A stretch of 24,624 nt of DNA from an uncultured Lachnospiraceae bacterium (GCA_934418125.1 CAKRWT010000037.1:1-24624), one strand, 5' to 3'; positions 15,887 through 23,173 are shown, counted from the stretch's first letter. Notes: generated by a model not told the origin, from the sequence alone. Numbers and translations: made by a program.

Positions 15887-16756
15887 TTATAACTGCTTAC
15901 CGGTTAAGAGTTCGTAAGCCTGTAAGTATTTATCAATGGTCTTCTGAACCACTTCTTCCGGAAGGGTCCAGTCATGTCCCTCGTTGGCTTTGAGCCAGTC
16001 TCGTGCGAACTGTTTATCGAAGGATGGCTGGCTGTGTCCTGGTTCATAGCCTTCTGCAGGCCAGAAACGGGAGCTGTCAGGGGTAAGCATCTCATCTCCG
16101 ATAACCATGTTGCCATTTTCATCCAGACCGAACTCGAACTTGGTGTCGGCAATGATGATACCGCGTGTCAGTGCGTACTCTGCACATTTCTTATATAAAG
16201 CGATGGTATAGTCACGAAGCCTGGAAGCGTATTCCTCGCCTTTGCCAGGGAAACGTTTCTCCAGATAAGCAACACTTTCTTCATAAGAGATGTTCTCATC
16301 ATGGTCGCCAATCTCTGCTTTGGTAGATGGTGTGTAGATGGGTTCAGGCAGTTTAGCGGATTCCTGTAAGCCTTCCGGTAATTTAATGCCGCATACGGTG
16401 CCGTTTTCTTTGTAGCTTGCCCAGCCGCTGCCGGTGATATAGCCACGGACGATGCATTCGATAGGAAGCATTTCCAGTTTACGGCATAACATACTGTTGC
16501 CATGGAATTTATCCTGCTGGAAGAATTCCGGCATATCCTTTACGTCAACGGAAATCATGTGGTTTGGCAGGATATCCTGGGTCATATCAAACCAGAATTT
16601 AGACATCTGTGTGAGAACGGTGCCTTTCTTGGTTACCTGATTTTTCAGGATGACATCGAAGCAGCTGATACGGTCTGTAGCAACCATAATCAGGCTGTCG
16701 CCATTGTCATAAATCTCACGTACTTTACCTTCTTTGATTGGTTTTAATTCAGTCAT
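15887..16756 (-). CDS. purC: SAICAR synthetase (phosphoribosylaminoimidazole-succinocarboxamide synthase)
   Basis: PurC joins aspartate to CAIR with ATP to make SAICAR in purine synthesis. The 289-residue form is the longer type, seen also in fungi, rather than the 237-residue enterobacterial form. Visible signatures are EGKVREIYD near the N-terminus (phosphate loop), the DRISCFDV segment, PIECIVRGYITGSGW, and IIADTKFEFG with DEMLTPDSSRFW. A GCGAGG ribosome site stands upstream of the ATG. The gene is monocistronic, with its own promoter and terminator, rather than within a pur operon. It is divergent from the pantothenate operon. No purine riboswitch is seen in the short leader. Confidence 0.96.
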   Translation of the reverse strand: MTELKPIKEGKVREIYDNGDSLIMVATDRISCFDVILKNQVTKKGTVLTQMSKFWFDMTQDILPNHMISVDVKDMPEFFQQDKFHGNSMLCRKLEMLPIECIVRGYITGSGWASYKENGTVCGIKLPEGLQESAKLPEPIYTPSTKAEIGDHDENISYEESVAYLEKRFPGKGEEYASRLRDYTIALYKKCAEYALTRGIIIADTKFEFGLDENGNMVIGDEMLTPDSSRFWPAEGYEPGHSQPSFDKQFARDWLKANEGHDWTLPEEVVQKTIDKYLQAYELLTGKQL

Positions 16757-16805
16757 AGTAAACCTCGCTTATAGTATATATTTTGTTGCAATAGTTCCAT
16801 TTATA

Positions 16806-16833
16806 AGTATACACGTCAGAAATGGTTTGACAA
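16806..16833 (-). promoter_or_regulatory. Promoter of purC
   Basis: On the minus strand TTGTCA (16833-16828) and TATACT (16811-16806) are 16 bases apart, about 50 bases before the purC start. The -35 box is one arm of an inverted repeat whose other arm is the -35 box of the opposite promoter. Confidence 0.75.
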
Positions 16834-16845
16834 GTAAATTTCTTA

Positions 16846-16874
16846 TTGTCAAAAAAATATCAATGTGATATGAT
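16846..16874 (+). promoter_or_regulatory. Promoter of the panT-coaX-coaBC operon
   Basis: TTGTCA (16846-16851) and TATGAT (16869-16874) are separated by 17 bases, about 50 bases before the first gene. TTTGACAA (16826-16833) and TTGTCAAA (16846-16853) form a perfect 8 bp inverted repeat linking both divergent -35 boxes. Confidence 0.78.
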
Positions 16875-16924
16875 GTCAACGTATTGTATCTCGTATGAGA
16901 ATAATAACAGGAGGACTTAGTACC

Positions 16925-17743
16925 ATGAAAAATGAAAAAACCTACGAACTTGTGCTGACAGCACTGTTCACTGCCATTATTATTATTATGGCATTCACAC
17001 CACTGGGATATATCCCGCTTGTAGTAATTAATGCGACGATTATTCACATCCCGGTTATCCTTGGAGCACTATTTCTGGGACCGAAGAAAGGTGCATTTTT
17101 AGGATTCGTCTTTGGTTTAACCAGCTTTATCAACAACACCTTTAAGGCAGCGACAGCATCTGCGTTTGTATTTTCCCCTGTCCTGGCTTACAATGTAGTC
17201 GGCGTGTCCGGTATTTTCAAGAGCTTGTATATCTGCTTTGTACCGAGAATTTTAGTCGGCGTGGTTCCTTATTTCATTTATATTCTGATTCATAAGATTG
17301 TAAAAGACGAACAGAAAACAGGCAGAATTGTTGTTGACGCACTGGCATCTTTGATTTTATTTATTTCCGTGAAAGCATTTTTAACCCGTTTACTGGATAG
17401 CGTATTAAATGCTACCGTATGTATGGTAATTGGTCTGGCAGCAGGTATTATTCTGATGATAGTTCTGACCATTACCGGTAATAAGAAGGCATCTGCCAAT
17501 ATTGCGCTAGCCTATGCAGGTCTGGCAGGCGCATTTACGAATACGTTATTCGTTATGAGCGGTATTTTTATCTTATATAAGGATGCATACGCCCAGGCAG
17601 TGGGAGTAGCAGGAGAAGCAGTTCTCGATGTCATTATGGGTGTAGTTACCTTTAATGGGGTGGTAGAAGCTGTTGTAGCAGCAATTCTGGTGGCAGGTAT
17701 CGGTCTGGCACTGACCAGGATAAAGCCTGTTTACAGCAAATAA
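16925..17743 (+). CDS. panT: ECF transporter S component, probably for pantothenate
   Basis: A membrane S component of about 272 residues that would bind a vitamin and join the shared EcfAAT energising module for uptake. Hydrophobic segments begin at about residues 9, 33, 50, 85, 130, 160, 195 and 230. The N-terminal signature ALFTAIIIIMAFTPLGY and the loop with PVILGALFLGPKKGAFLG are typical of ECF S components. It is followed directly by coaX and coaBC, which act on pantothenate, so pantothenate is the inferred substrate; sequence alone does not prove this. AGGAGG (16909-16914) stands 10 bases before ATG 16925, better than the in-frame alternative start at 16895. Confidence 0.85.
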   Translation: MKNEKTYELVLTALFTAIIIIMAFTPLGYIPLVVINATIIHIPVILGALFLGPKKGAFLGFVFGLTSFINNTFKAATASAFVFSPVLAYNVVGVSGIFKSLYICFVPRILVGVVPYFIYILIHKIVKDEQKTGRIVVDALASLILFISVKAFLTRLLDSVLNATVCMVIGLAAGIILMIVLTITGNKKASANIALAYAGLAGAFTNTLFVMSGIFILYKDAYAQAVGVAGEAVLDVIMGVVTFNGVVEAVVAAILVAGIGLALTRIKPVYSK

Positions 17744-17782
17744 CAATTGAAACAGACAGAGAACAATACAACTTATTTCATG

Positions 17783-17818
17783 GTGGGTATCGTAGGCTGC
17801 AAGGCTGCAGATACCCAC
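17783..17818 (+). repeat. GTGGGTATC/GATACCCAC hairpin between panT and coaX
   Basis: GTGGGTATC (17783-17791) and GATACCCAC (17810-17818) are perfect 9 bp inverted repeats, with an inner CTGCA/TGCAG pair. The arms match those of the array at 21313-21734, so this looks like a lone member of the same family. No U-tract follows, so it is not a standard terminator. Confidence 0.7.
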
Positions 17819-17843
17819 GGAAAGAAGAAAGCGAGGCAGCAAT

Positions 17844-18611
17844 ATGATTTTGGCAATCGATGTGGGAAACACAAACATTGTAATCGGATGTATCAAAGGG
17901 GAAAAGGTTAAATTCGTGGAGCGGGTTTCCACAGACCTTTCCAAGACAGAACTGGAATATGTAGTAGAATTTAAGACGTTATTTGATTTATACAATATTA
18001 GTATGGAGGAAATTACCGGAAGCATTATCTCTTCCGTAGTACCACCACTGAATAACATTTTGAAATCTGCCCTCGGAAAAATGTTTCACAAGGAGCCACT
18101 GCTGGTAGGTCCTGGCGTGAAAACGGGTCTGAACATTCTGATGGACAATCCGGGACAGCTTGGTTCTGATTTGGTTGTCAATGCGGTTGCCGGTTTACAA
18201 TATTATGGAGCCCCGATTATTATGATAGATATGGGTACAGCAACAACCATCAGTGTAGTAGATGATAAGAAGAATTATATTGGTGGTATGATTTTACCGG
18301 GAGTTAAGGTTTCTCTGGATTCACTGGTAAATCGTACTTCACAGCTTCCACGTATTAGTCTGGAAGCACCGAAGAAGGTCATCGGTAAGAATACCATTGA
18401 CTGTATGAAGAGTGGTATCGTTATGGGACAGGCAGCTTGCCTGGATGGCATGATAGAGAGAATTCTTGACGAACTGGGGTATGAGGCACCGGTTGTGGCA
18501 ACCGGCGGATTATCCGGCAGCATTGTACCACATTGCAAACAGAGCATTATTTATGACAATGAGCTGACCTTAAAAGGGCTTGGCATTATATATAAGAAGA
18601 ACGCAGAGTAG
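17844..18611 (+). CDS. coaX: Type III pantothenate kinase
   Basis: CoaX phosphorylates pantothenate with ATP, the first step of CoA synthesis. It belongs to the ASKHA (acetate/sugar kinase, Hsp70, actin) fold and differs from CoaA in being insensitive to CoA feedback. The 255 residues have the family length. DVGNTNIVIG (residues 5-14) is the phosphate-1 motif, and the family-specific segments GxDLVVNA (near 110-117) and IDMGTATTISVV with the GGMILPGV loop follow. A GAGGCAGC ribosome site precedes the ATG. It sits between the transporter and coaBC, which completes the step sequence pantothenate uptake, phosphorylation, conversion to phosphopantetheine. Confidence 0.96.
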   Translation: MILAIDVGNTNIVIGCIKGEKVKFVERVSTDLSKTELEYVVEFKTLFDLYNISMEEITGSIISSVVPPLNNILKSALGKMFHKEPLLVGPGVKTGLNILMDNPGQLGSDLVVNAVAGLQYYGAPIIMIDMGTATTISVVDDKKNYIGGMILPGVKVSLDSLVNRTSQLPRISLEAPKKVIGKNTIDCMKSGIVMGQAACLDGMIERILDELGYEAPVVATGGLSGSIVPHCKQSIIYDNELTLKGLGIIYKKNAE

Positions 18612-18650
18612 GAGAGCATCACGGGTAAGTACGTGGGAATGGAGGAAAAG

Positions 18651-19859
18651 ATGTTAGCAGGAAAACATATTGTGTTGGGTGTAACGGGCAGTATTGCGGC
18701 TTATAAGATTGCATCGCTGGCAAGTATGCTGGTAAAGCAGAAGGCAGATGTGACAGTTATTATGACACAGAATGCGACGAACTTTATCAATCCGATTACC
18801 TTTGAAACGCTGACAGGAAATAAGTGTCTGGTAGATACCTTTGACCGTAATTTTCAGTATAGTGTAGAGCATGTGTCCCTGGCAAAACAGGCAGATGTAT
18901 TCCTCATAGCCCCGGCTTCCGCCAATGTGATAGCCAAAGCAGCGCATGGACTGGCGGATGATATGCTGACCACTACCCTGCTTGCCTGCACCTGTCCGAA
19001 AATTGTGGCACCAGCCATGAATACCCGGATGTTCCAGAATGAAATTGTGCAGGACAATATGAAGATTTTAAAAAAATATGGCATGGAAGTGATTCATCCG
19101 GCCAGTGGGTATCTTGCCTGTGGAGATACCGGGGAGGGCAAGATGCCGGAACCGGAAGTATTGCTGGAATATATTATCAAGGCAGTTACACCAAAGGATA
19201 TGGCAGGAAAAAGGGTGCTGGTAACGGCAGGCCCCACTCAGGAAAAGTTAGACCCGGTACGCTATATCAGTAACCATTCCACCGGCAAAATGGGCTATGC
19301 CATTGCGAAGGCAGCCATGCTGCGGGGGGCAGAGGTTACTCTGGTATCTGGAAAAGTGGCAATTACCCCGCCTATGGGCGTGGAGGTTGTCCCGATAGTA
19401 TCTGCCGTGGATATGGCAAAGGCAGTAAAAGAGCGGGCACAAGAGCAGGATATCATCATCAAGGCAGCTGCGGTGGCAGATTACCGCCCGGTAATGGTAG
19501 CTGAGGAAAAGATGAAGAAAAAGGATGGTGATATGACCATTCCATTAGAACGGACAGAGGATATTCTGGCATACCTGGGCAGCCATAGAAGACCGGGACA
19601 GTTTTTGTGCGGGTTTTCCATGGAGACGGAGCATATGCTGGAGAATTCCAGGGCAAAACTGGAAAAGAAAAATATTGATATGATAGTAGCTAATAATCTG
19701 AAACAGGCGGGAGCAGGTTTCGGAACCGATACCAATGTGGTTACACTGCTGACCAGGGCAGATACCAGGGAGCTTCCCCTTATGAAAAAAGAAGAGGTGG
19801 CAGATGAACTGTTAAGCTATATTTTAGGGCAGATGGAGAAGAACGAAGGACAGGCATAG
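18651..19859 (+). CDS. coaBC: Bifunctional phosphopantothenoylcysteine synthetase/decarboxylase
   Basis: CoaBC adds cysteine to 4'-phosphopantothenate (CoaB, CTP-dependent) and decarboxylates the product to phosphopantetheine (CoaC, FMN-dependent). Residues about 1-175 are the flavoprotein half, with GVTGSIAAYK at the start, the catalytic His in VEHVSLA, APAMNTRM, and the substrate clamp region ASGYLACGDTGEGKM. Residues about 185-402 are the CoaB half, with VTAGPTQEKLDPVRYISN, STGKMG and KAAAVADYRP. I choose ATG 18651 because GGAGG (18641-18645) precedes it by 5 bases; GTG 18633 and ATG 18639 are in frame but have no site. The gene lies 39 bases after coaX, in the same operon. Confidence 0.95.
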   Translation: MLAGKHIVLGVTGSIAAYKIASLASMLVKQKADVTVIMTQNATNFINPITFETLTGNKCLVDTFDRNFQYSVEHVSLAKQADVFLIAPASANVIAKAAHGLADDMLTTTLLACTCPKIVAPAMNTRMFQNEIVQDNMKILKKYGMEVIHPASGYLACGDTGEGKMPEPEVLLEYIIKAVTPKDMAGKRVLVTAGPTQEKLDPVRYISNHSTGKMGYAIAKAAMLRGAEVTLVSGKVAITPPMGVEVVPIVSAVDMAKAVKERAQEQDIIIKAAAVADYRPVMVAEEKMKKKDGDMTIPLERTEDILAYLGSHRRPGQFLCGFSMETEHMLENSRAKLEKKNIDMIVANNLKQAGAGFGTDTNVVTLLTRADTRELPLMKKEEVADELLSYILGQMEKNEGQA

Positions 19860-19868
19860 TGCGCAAAG

Positions 19869-19898
19869 AGCATGTCCAGACACAAACTTGGCATGCGC
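19869..19898 (+). repeat. Imperfect hairpin between coaBC and the MATE gene
   Basis: GCATGTCCA and TTGGCATGC form an imperfect stem (one G-U, one mismatch) with a short loop, flanked by a direct repeat of GCGCAAAG (19861 and 19895 regions). No U-tract follows, so it may be a processing or stability element rather than a terminator. Confidence 0.4.
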
Positions 19899-19926
19899 AA
19901 AGGTGTACGCAGAAATGAGGAGTAAA

Positions 19927-21267
19927 ATGATACAGGATTTGACAGTGGGGGATTCCCAGAAAACACTGGTTAAATATACGTTGCCCATGTTTATCAGCGT
20001 GGTGTTCCAACAATTATATAATATTGCAGACAGCATGATTGCCGGAAAATTTGCCGGTGAAGATGCCCTGGCTGCGGTAGGGGCTTCCTATCCGATTACC
20101 ATGATTTTCATGGCGGTGGCAGTGGGCTCCAATATTGGCTGTTCGGTTGTGATTTCCCAGTTATTCGGGGCAAAGGCGTACGGCAAGTTAAAGTCGGCTG
20201 TCTCCACTACCCTGATAGCCGGTTTTGTTTTGTCAGCTTTTCTTACGGTGGTGGGATTGTTTACGACACCGCTTATGATGAAAGCCATACAGACACCTGA
20301 TAATATTTTTGCAGATGGTGCCTTATATCTGCGTATCTACATTGGAGGCTTTATCTTTTTATTCCTGTATAACGTTACCACGGGTATGTTCAATTCCCTG
20401 GGAGACTCCAGGACACCGCTTTATTTCCTGATTGGTTCTTCGGTAGGAAATATTGTGCTGGATGTGCTTTTTGTGGCGGGCTTCCAGTGGGGTGTTGCCG
20501 GTGTGGCATGGGCGACCTTTATTGCCCAGGGCGTTGCCTGCATCCTGGCATTGTCAGCGTTTCGAAAACGTGCCGGGGAGATTCAGACCGAAGAGAAAAC
20601 GGAGAAATTTTCCTGGGCGTTGTTTGGTAATATCAGCCTGATTGCCGTACCGAGTATTTTACAGCAAAGCTTTGTATCCATTGGTAATATTTTCATCCAG
20701 AGCCGGGTAAACTCTTATGGCTCGGATGTGATTGCTGGTTATTCCGCGGCAATTAAGCTGAATACCTTTGTGATTACCGGATTTACCACACTGGGGAATG
20801 GAGTATCTGGCTTTACGGCGCAGAATCTGGGAGCTGGAAAGGGAAGCCGAATCCGGGATGGTTTTAAGGCGAGCATTAAGATGGCACTTTGTGTTGCGAT
20901 ACCATTTTTTGCGGCATACTTTTTCTTTGGCAGGCAGATGGTACTGCTTTTTATGGACGATACGGGAAGTAATGCCTTGCAGACCGGGGTTACCTTTTTG
21001 CGGATTGTACCGCCTTTTTATTTCGTCATCGCGGTTAAGCTGGTGGCAGATGGTGTGCTGCGGGGAGCGGAGCTGATGAAGCAGTTTATGCTGTCCACCT
21101 TTACTGATTTGATTTTGCGTGTTATCCTTGCGTATGCCCTTTCAGCCTATTTGGGAGCAACGGGCATCTGGCTGTCCTGGCCTTTTGGCTGGACCATTGC
21201 CACGGTAATGTCTTTCGTATTTTATCGAAGCTATACGAAACGTTTCGCGCAGAGCGGAGAGCAGTAA
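19927..21267 (+). CDS. MATE family efflux transporter
   Basis: A polytopic cation-coupled exporter of the MATE superfamily, 446 residues from this start, with about twelve transmembrane segments. The N-terminal TLPMFISVVFQQLYNIADS segment is the classic MATE helix 1, and the two homologous bundles are visible, with GNGVSGFTAQNLGAGK at the start of the second half. Substrate is not predictable. AGGAG (19918-19922) is only 4 bases from ATG 19927; an in-frame ATG at 19915 with AAAGGTG 9 bases upstream is the alternative. It follows coaBC with no terminator and may be cotranscribed with it. A hairpin array separates it from ispF. Confidence 0.93.
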   Translation: MIQDLTVGDSQKTLVKYTLPMFISVVFQQLYNIADSMIAGKFAGEDALAAVGASYPITMIFMAVAVGSNIGCSVVISQLFGAKAYGKLKSAVSTTLIAGFVLSAFLTVVGLFTTPLMMKAIQTPDNIFADGALYLRIYIGGFIFLFLYNVTTGMFNSLGDSRTPLYFLIGSSVGNIVLDVLFVAGFQWGVAGVAWATFIAQGVACILALSAFRKRAGEIQTEEKTEKFSWALFGNISLIAVPSILQQSFVSIGNIFIQSRVNSYGSDVIAGYSAAIKLNTFVITGFTTLGNGVSGFTAQNLGAGKGSRIRDGFKASIKMALCVAIPFFAAYFFFGRQMVLLFMDDTGSNALQTGVTFLRIVPPFYFVIAVKLVADGVLRGAELMKQFMLSTFTDLILRVILAYALSAYLGATGIWLSWPFGWTIATVMSFVFYRSYTKRFAQSGEQ

Positions 21268-21289
21268 AGGAACGGAGAGGGCGTTAATA

Positions 21290-21734
21290 GCTGCCCGTCC
21301 GCGCGTGTACATGTGGGTATAGGAGAAAAATAAGTCTTCCATACCCAGAAGATGCCCGCCTGCGAGCGTATGTGTGGGTATGGGAAAGCAGAAGAGTTCA
21401 AGATACCCAGGAATCGCCGACCTGTGAGGGTATGGATAGCAAAAATACCGCAAGATACCCAGAAGTCCACACAGAGTAAGCATTTGCGTGGGTATGTAGA
21501 GAAAAAGAAGTCTTCCATACCCAGAAGATGCCCGCCTGCGAGCGTATGCGTGGGTATGTAGAGAAAAAGAAGTCTTCCATACCCAGAAGATGCCCGCCTG
21601 CGAGAGTACGTGTGGGTATGGGAAAGCAAAAGAGTTCGAGATACCCAGGAATTGCCGACCTGTGAGGGTATAGATAGCAAAAATACCGCAAGATATCCAG
21701 AAGTCCACACAGAGTAAGCATTTGCGTGGGTATA
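21290..21734 (+). repeat. Ordered array of GTGGGTAT/ATACCCA hairpin repeats (A-B-C-A, A-B-C-A)
   Basis: Eight copies of (GT)GGGTAT start at 21313, 21374, 21426, 21488, 21550, 21612, 21664 and 21726. The first seven are each followed by an ATACCCA-type arm that can pair with it. Three unit types differ in loop and linker: A (about 62 bp, linker GATGCCCGCCTGCGAG), B (52 bp, linker CGCCGACCTGTGA) and C (62 bp, linker GTCCACACAGAGTAAGC). The order is A B C A A B C A', and equivalent positions recur at 237-238 bp, so a four-unit block was duplicated. The two B copies differ at 3 positions and the two C copies at 2. A diverged A linker also precedes the first unit (from about 21290). No transposase is nearby. 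It lies in the probable MATE-ispF transcript. Confidence 0.88.
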
Positions 21735-21851
21735 GGCAGGAAAAGGAAGCAGAGACTGCAAAGAAACAGAAAATACAGTGTAATAGACAGAAAAATCGCA
21801 ACAGCCAGCACTTGTCGGGGCAGGCTGTGCAACAGGAAGGAGTTGTAAAAG

Positions 21852-22394
21852 ATGAGAATAGGAATGGGTTATGATGTACATCGTCTTGTGGAAGGTAGAA
21901 AGTGCATCATCGGCGGCGTGGAGATTCCTTACGAAAAGGGACTGCTCGGTCATTCAGATGCCGATGTGCTGTTACATGCGATTATGGATGCTCTGTTAGG
22001 GGCAGCGGCACTGGGAGATATCGGGAAGCATTTCCCGGATACGGACCCGGCTTATAAAGGGGCTTCTTCCATGAAGCTGTTAGAGCGTGTCGGAGAACTT
22101 TTGGAAGAAAATATGTTCCTGGTAGAAAATATCGATGCGACCATCATTGCACAGGCACCTAAGATGCGTCCTTATATTGATACCATGCGGGAAAACATTG
22201 CCGGGGCTTTGAAAATAGAAGTATCCCAGGTCAATGTGAAGGCAACTACTGAGGAGGGACTTGGCTTTACGGGAAGCGGTGAAGGCATTTCTTCCCAGGC
22301 TATCTGTATGTTGACCAGCCCAAGAGAGCTTTACAGTGAAGATGTCAATGGCAGAGGCTGTAATGGCTGCAGTGGATGTCCGGCACGAGGTTAA
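21852..22394 (+). CDS. ispF: 2-C-methyl-D-erythritol 2,4-cyclodiphosphate synthase
   Basis: IspF cyclises CDP-ME 2-phosphate to MEcPP with release of CMP, in the non-mevalonate isoprenoid pathway, and acts as a trimer. The metal ligands Asp8, His10 and His42 are in place, and [17 protein letters not shown] is the C-terminal active-site signature. The core ends near residue 157. A further 20 or so residues follow, ending in a Gly/Cys tail with Cys170, Cys173 and Cys176 (GCNGCSGC), which is not part of the known fold. GGAAGGAG precedes the ATG. It stands apart from ispD and other isoprenoid genes, after the repeat array. Confidence 0.95.
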   Translation: MRIGMGYDVHRLVEGRKCIIGGVEIPYEKGLLGHSDADVLLHAIMDALLGAAALGDIGKHFPDTDPAYKGASSMKLLERVGELLEENMFLVENIDATIIAQAPKMRPYIDTMRENIAGALKIEVSQVNVKATTEEGLGFTGSGEGISSQAICMLTSPRELYSEDVNGRGCNGCSGCPARG

Positions 22395-22543
22395 CAGCGT
22401 GTTCAGAAAGTGCTAGGATTTTGCATAGCTTGTGTTAAGAAATGGAAATAAATATTTTCAGAATCCCCAATCTCTCATACAATGAATTTACACTTCCGGA
22501 AGGGAAGAGATTCTTGAAATGAATGATGGAGGATGAAAAAGAC

Positions 22544-22687
22544 ATGAACATTGGATTAATGATTGTTGCTATTATAGGTGGCCTGGCAGGTGCGGCTAGT
22601 ACCCTGTATCTGTTATTCAGTCTGCCAGCAGTAATTGTTTGGAAAATATATCGTCGTTGTCGCTATGGAATTGCCATAACAGATTAG
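22544..22687 (+). CDS. Small membrane protein, 47 residues
   Basis: A short gene not matched to any family I know. GGAGG (22528-22532) lies 11 bases before the ATG. Residues about 3-33 are hydrophobic and glycine-rich (one long or two short membrane helices), followed by a basic tail (KIYRRCRYG) that should stay in the cytoplasm. An in-frame ATG at 22526 would add six acidic residues. It is followed 33 bases later by a strong terminator and may be the last gene of the ispF transcript. The gap from ispF (149 bases) shows no clear promoter. Confidence 0.6.
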   Translation: MNIGLMIVAIIGGLAGAASTLYLLFSLPAVIVWKIYRRCRYGIAITD

Positions 22688-22720
22688 AAAACAATATTAT
22701 GTGTGACATAAGACAACATA

Positions 22721-22762
22721 GAAAGAACCGGCTTTTTATCTGCCGGTTCTTTCTTGTGTTTT
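22721..22762. terminator. Bidirectional terminator between convergent small genes
   Basis: GAAAGAACCGGC (22721-22732) pairs perfectly with GCCGGTTCTTTC (22742-22753) over a 9 nt loop, followed by TTGTGTTTTT on the plus strand. It sits between the 47-residue gene (plus) and the two miniprotein genes (minus) and could serve both, more efficiently on the plus strand. Confidence 0.88.
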
Positions 22763-22793
22763 TATGATGTTAAAATTCCCCTTTTAACCGCTT

Positions 22794-22883
22794 TTATTTC
22801 TTTTCCAGCATGATAGAGTAGATAAAGCATCCGGCTAATGATGCAAAAACTGTTGCTAAAACGATAATCTGTACAACTCCCAT
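22794..22883 (-). CDS. 29-residue membrane miniprotein (second of a pair)
   Basis: A 29-codon gene with GGAGGG about 6 bases before ATG 22883. Residues 3-24 form one hydrophobic helix, followed by a short charged end (MLEKK). The pattern Gly-x-x-x-Tyr-Ser-Ile-Met near the C-terminus and the length of 29 recall KdpF, the small lipid-like subunit of the Kdp potassium pump, and the next gene cluster is kdpDE-like. That relation is an inference from length, topology and position only. It follows the first miniprotein by 19 bases on the same strand, so the two are probably translated from one mRNA. Confidence 0.6.
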   Translation of the reverse strand: MGVVQIIVLATVFASLAGCFIYSIMLEKK

Positions 22884-22902
22884 ACCTGTACCCTCCTGCT
22901 TC

Positions 22903-22992
22903 TTAATGATGTTCGTACCAGATTCCACCGAAAAATCCAACTATAGTCAGGACAATGGATAAAATCGACCAAAAGTCTAGTTGCAGTTGCAT
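22903..22992 (-). CDS. 29-residue membrane miniprotein (first of a pair)
   Basis: A 29-codon gene with a strong AGGAGG site about 8 bases before ATG 22992. A polar N-terminus (MQLQLDFWS) leads into a hydrophobic helix (about 9-24) and a short end with WYEHH. No family is recognised. Good ribosome sites before both this gene and the next, identical length, and a 19-base gap argue that the pair is real. Transcription would come from the 23043-23160 region, divergent from the sensor kinase gene. Confidence 0.6.
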   Translation of the reverse strand: MQLQLDFWSILSIVLTIVGFFGGIWYEHH

Positions 22993-23077
22993 TTTGATTT
23001 CCTCCTGTTCATCTGTTTCTTTTTATTTTATGAACCAAGTCTAGCATAATGACACGGTATAAAACATGATTTTCACA

Positions 23078-23141
23078 GTTCCTTAGCACCATTTAAACGA
23101 TTTATTTACACTATCTTTATGTTCTTAGCAGTTTCTTAGCA
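23078..23141. promoter_or_regulatory. Repeated GTTC(C/T)TTAGCA motif, candidate KdpE-type binding sites
   Basis: GTTCCTTAGCA (23078-23088), GTTCTTAGCA (23121-23130) and GTTTCTTAGCA (23131-23141) are direct repeats, the last two one helical turn apart. OmpR-family regulators bind such tandem repeats, and a KdpE-type regulator starts at 24351. The pair lies about 45-65 bases before the predicted kdpD transcription start. Confidence 0.5.
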
Positions 23142-23173
23142 AAACTATCTATTTCCTTTTAAATAAGGAACGT

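Noticed and set aside
19109..19133. GGGTATC/GATACC inverted repeat inside coaBC
   Set aside because: It lies within the conserved GYLACGDTGEGKM coding segment, so the match to the array arms is probably chance.
21313..21734. CRISPR array
   Set aside because: Repeat starts are at 52-62 bp, but the segments between the conserved arms are themselves repeated in order, and no cas genes are near.
21142..21953. Three long overlapping minus-strand ORFs (144, 219 and 240 codons) across the repeat array
   Set aside because: They use all three frames of the same repeats, extend into the MATE and ispF genes on the opposite strand, and have no convincing ribosome sites. They result from stop-free repeat units.
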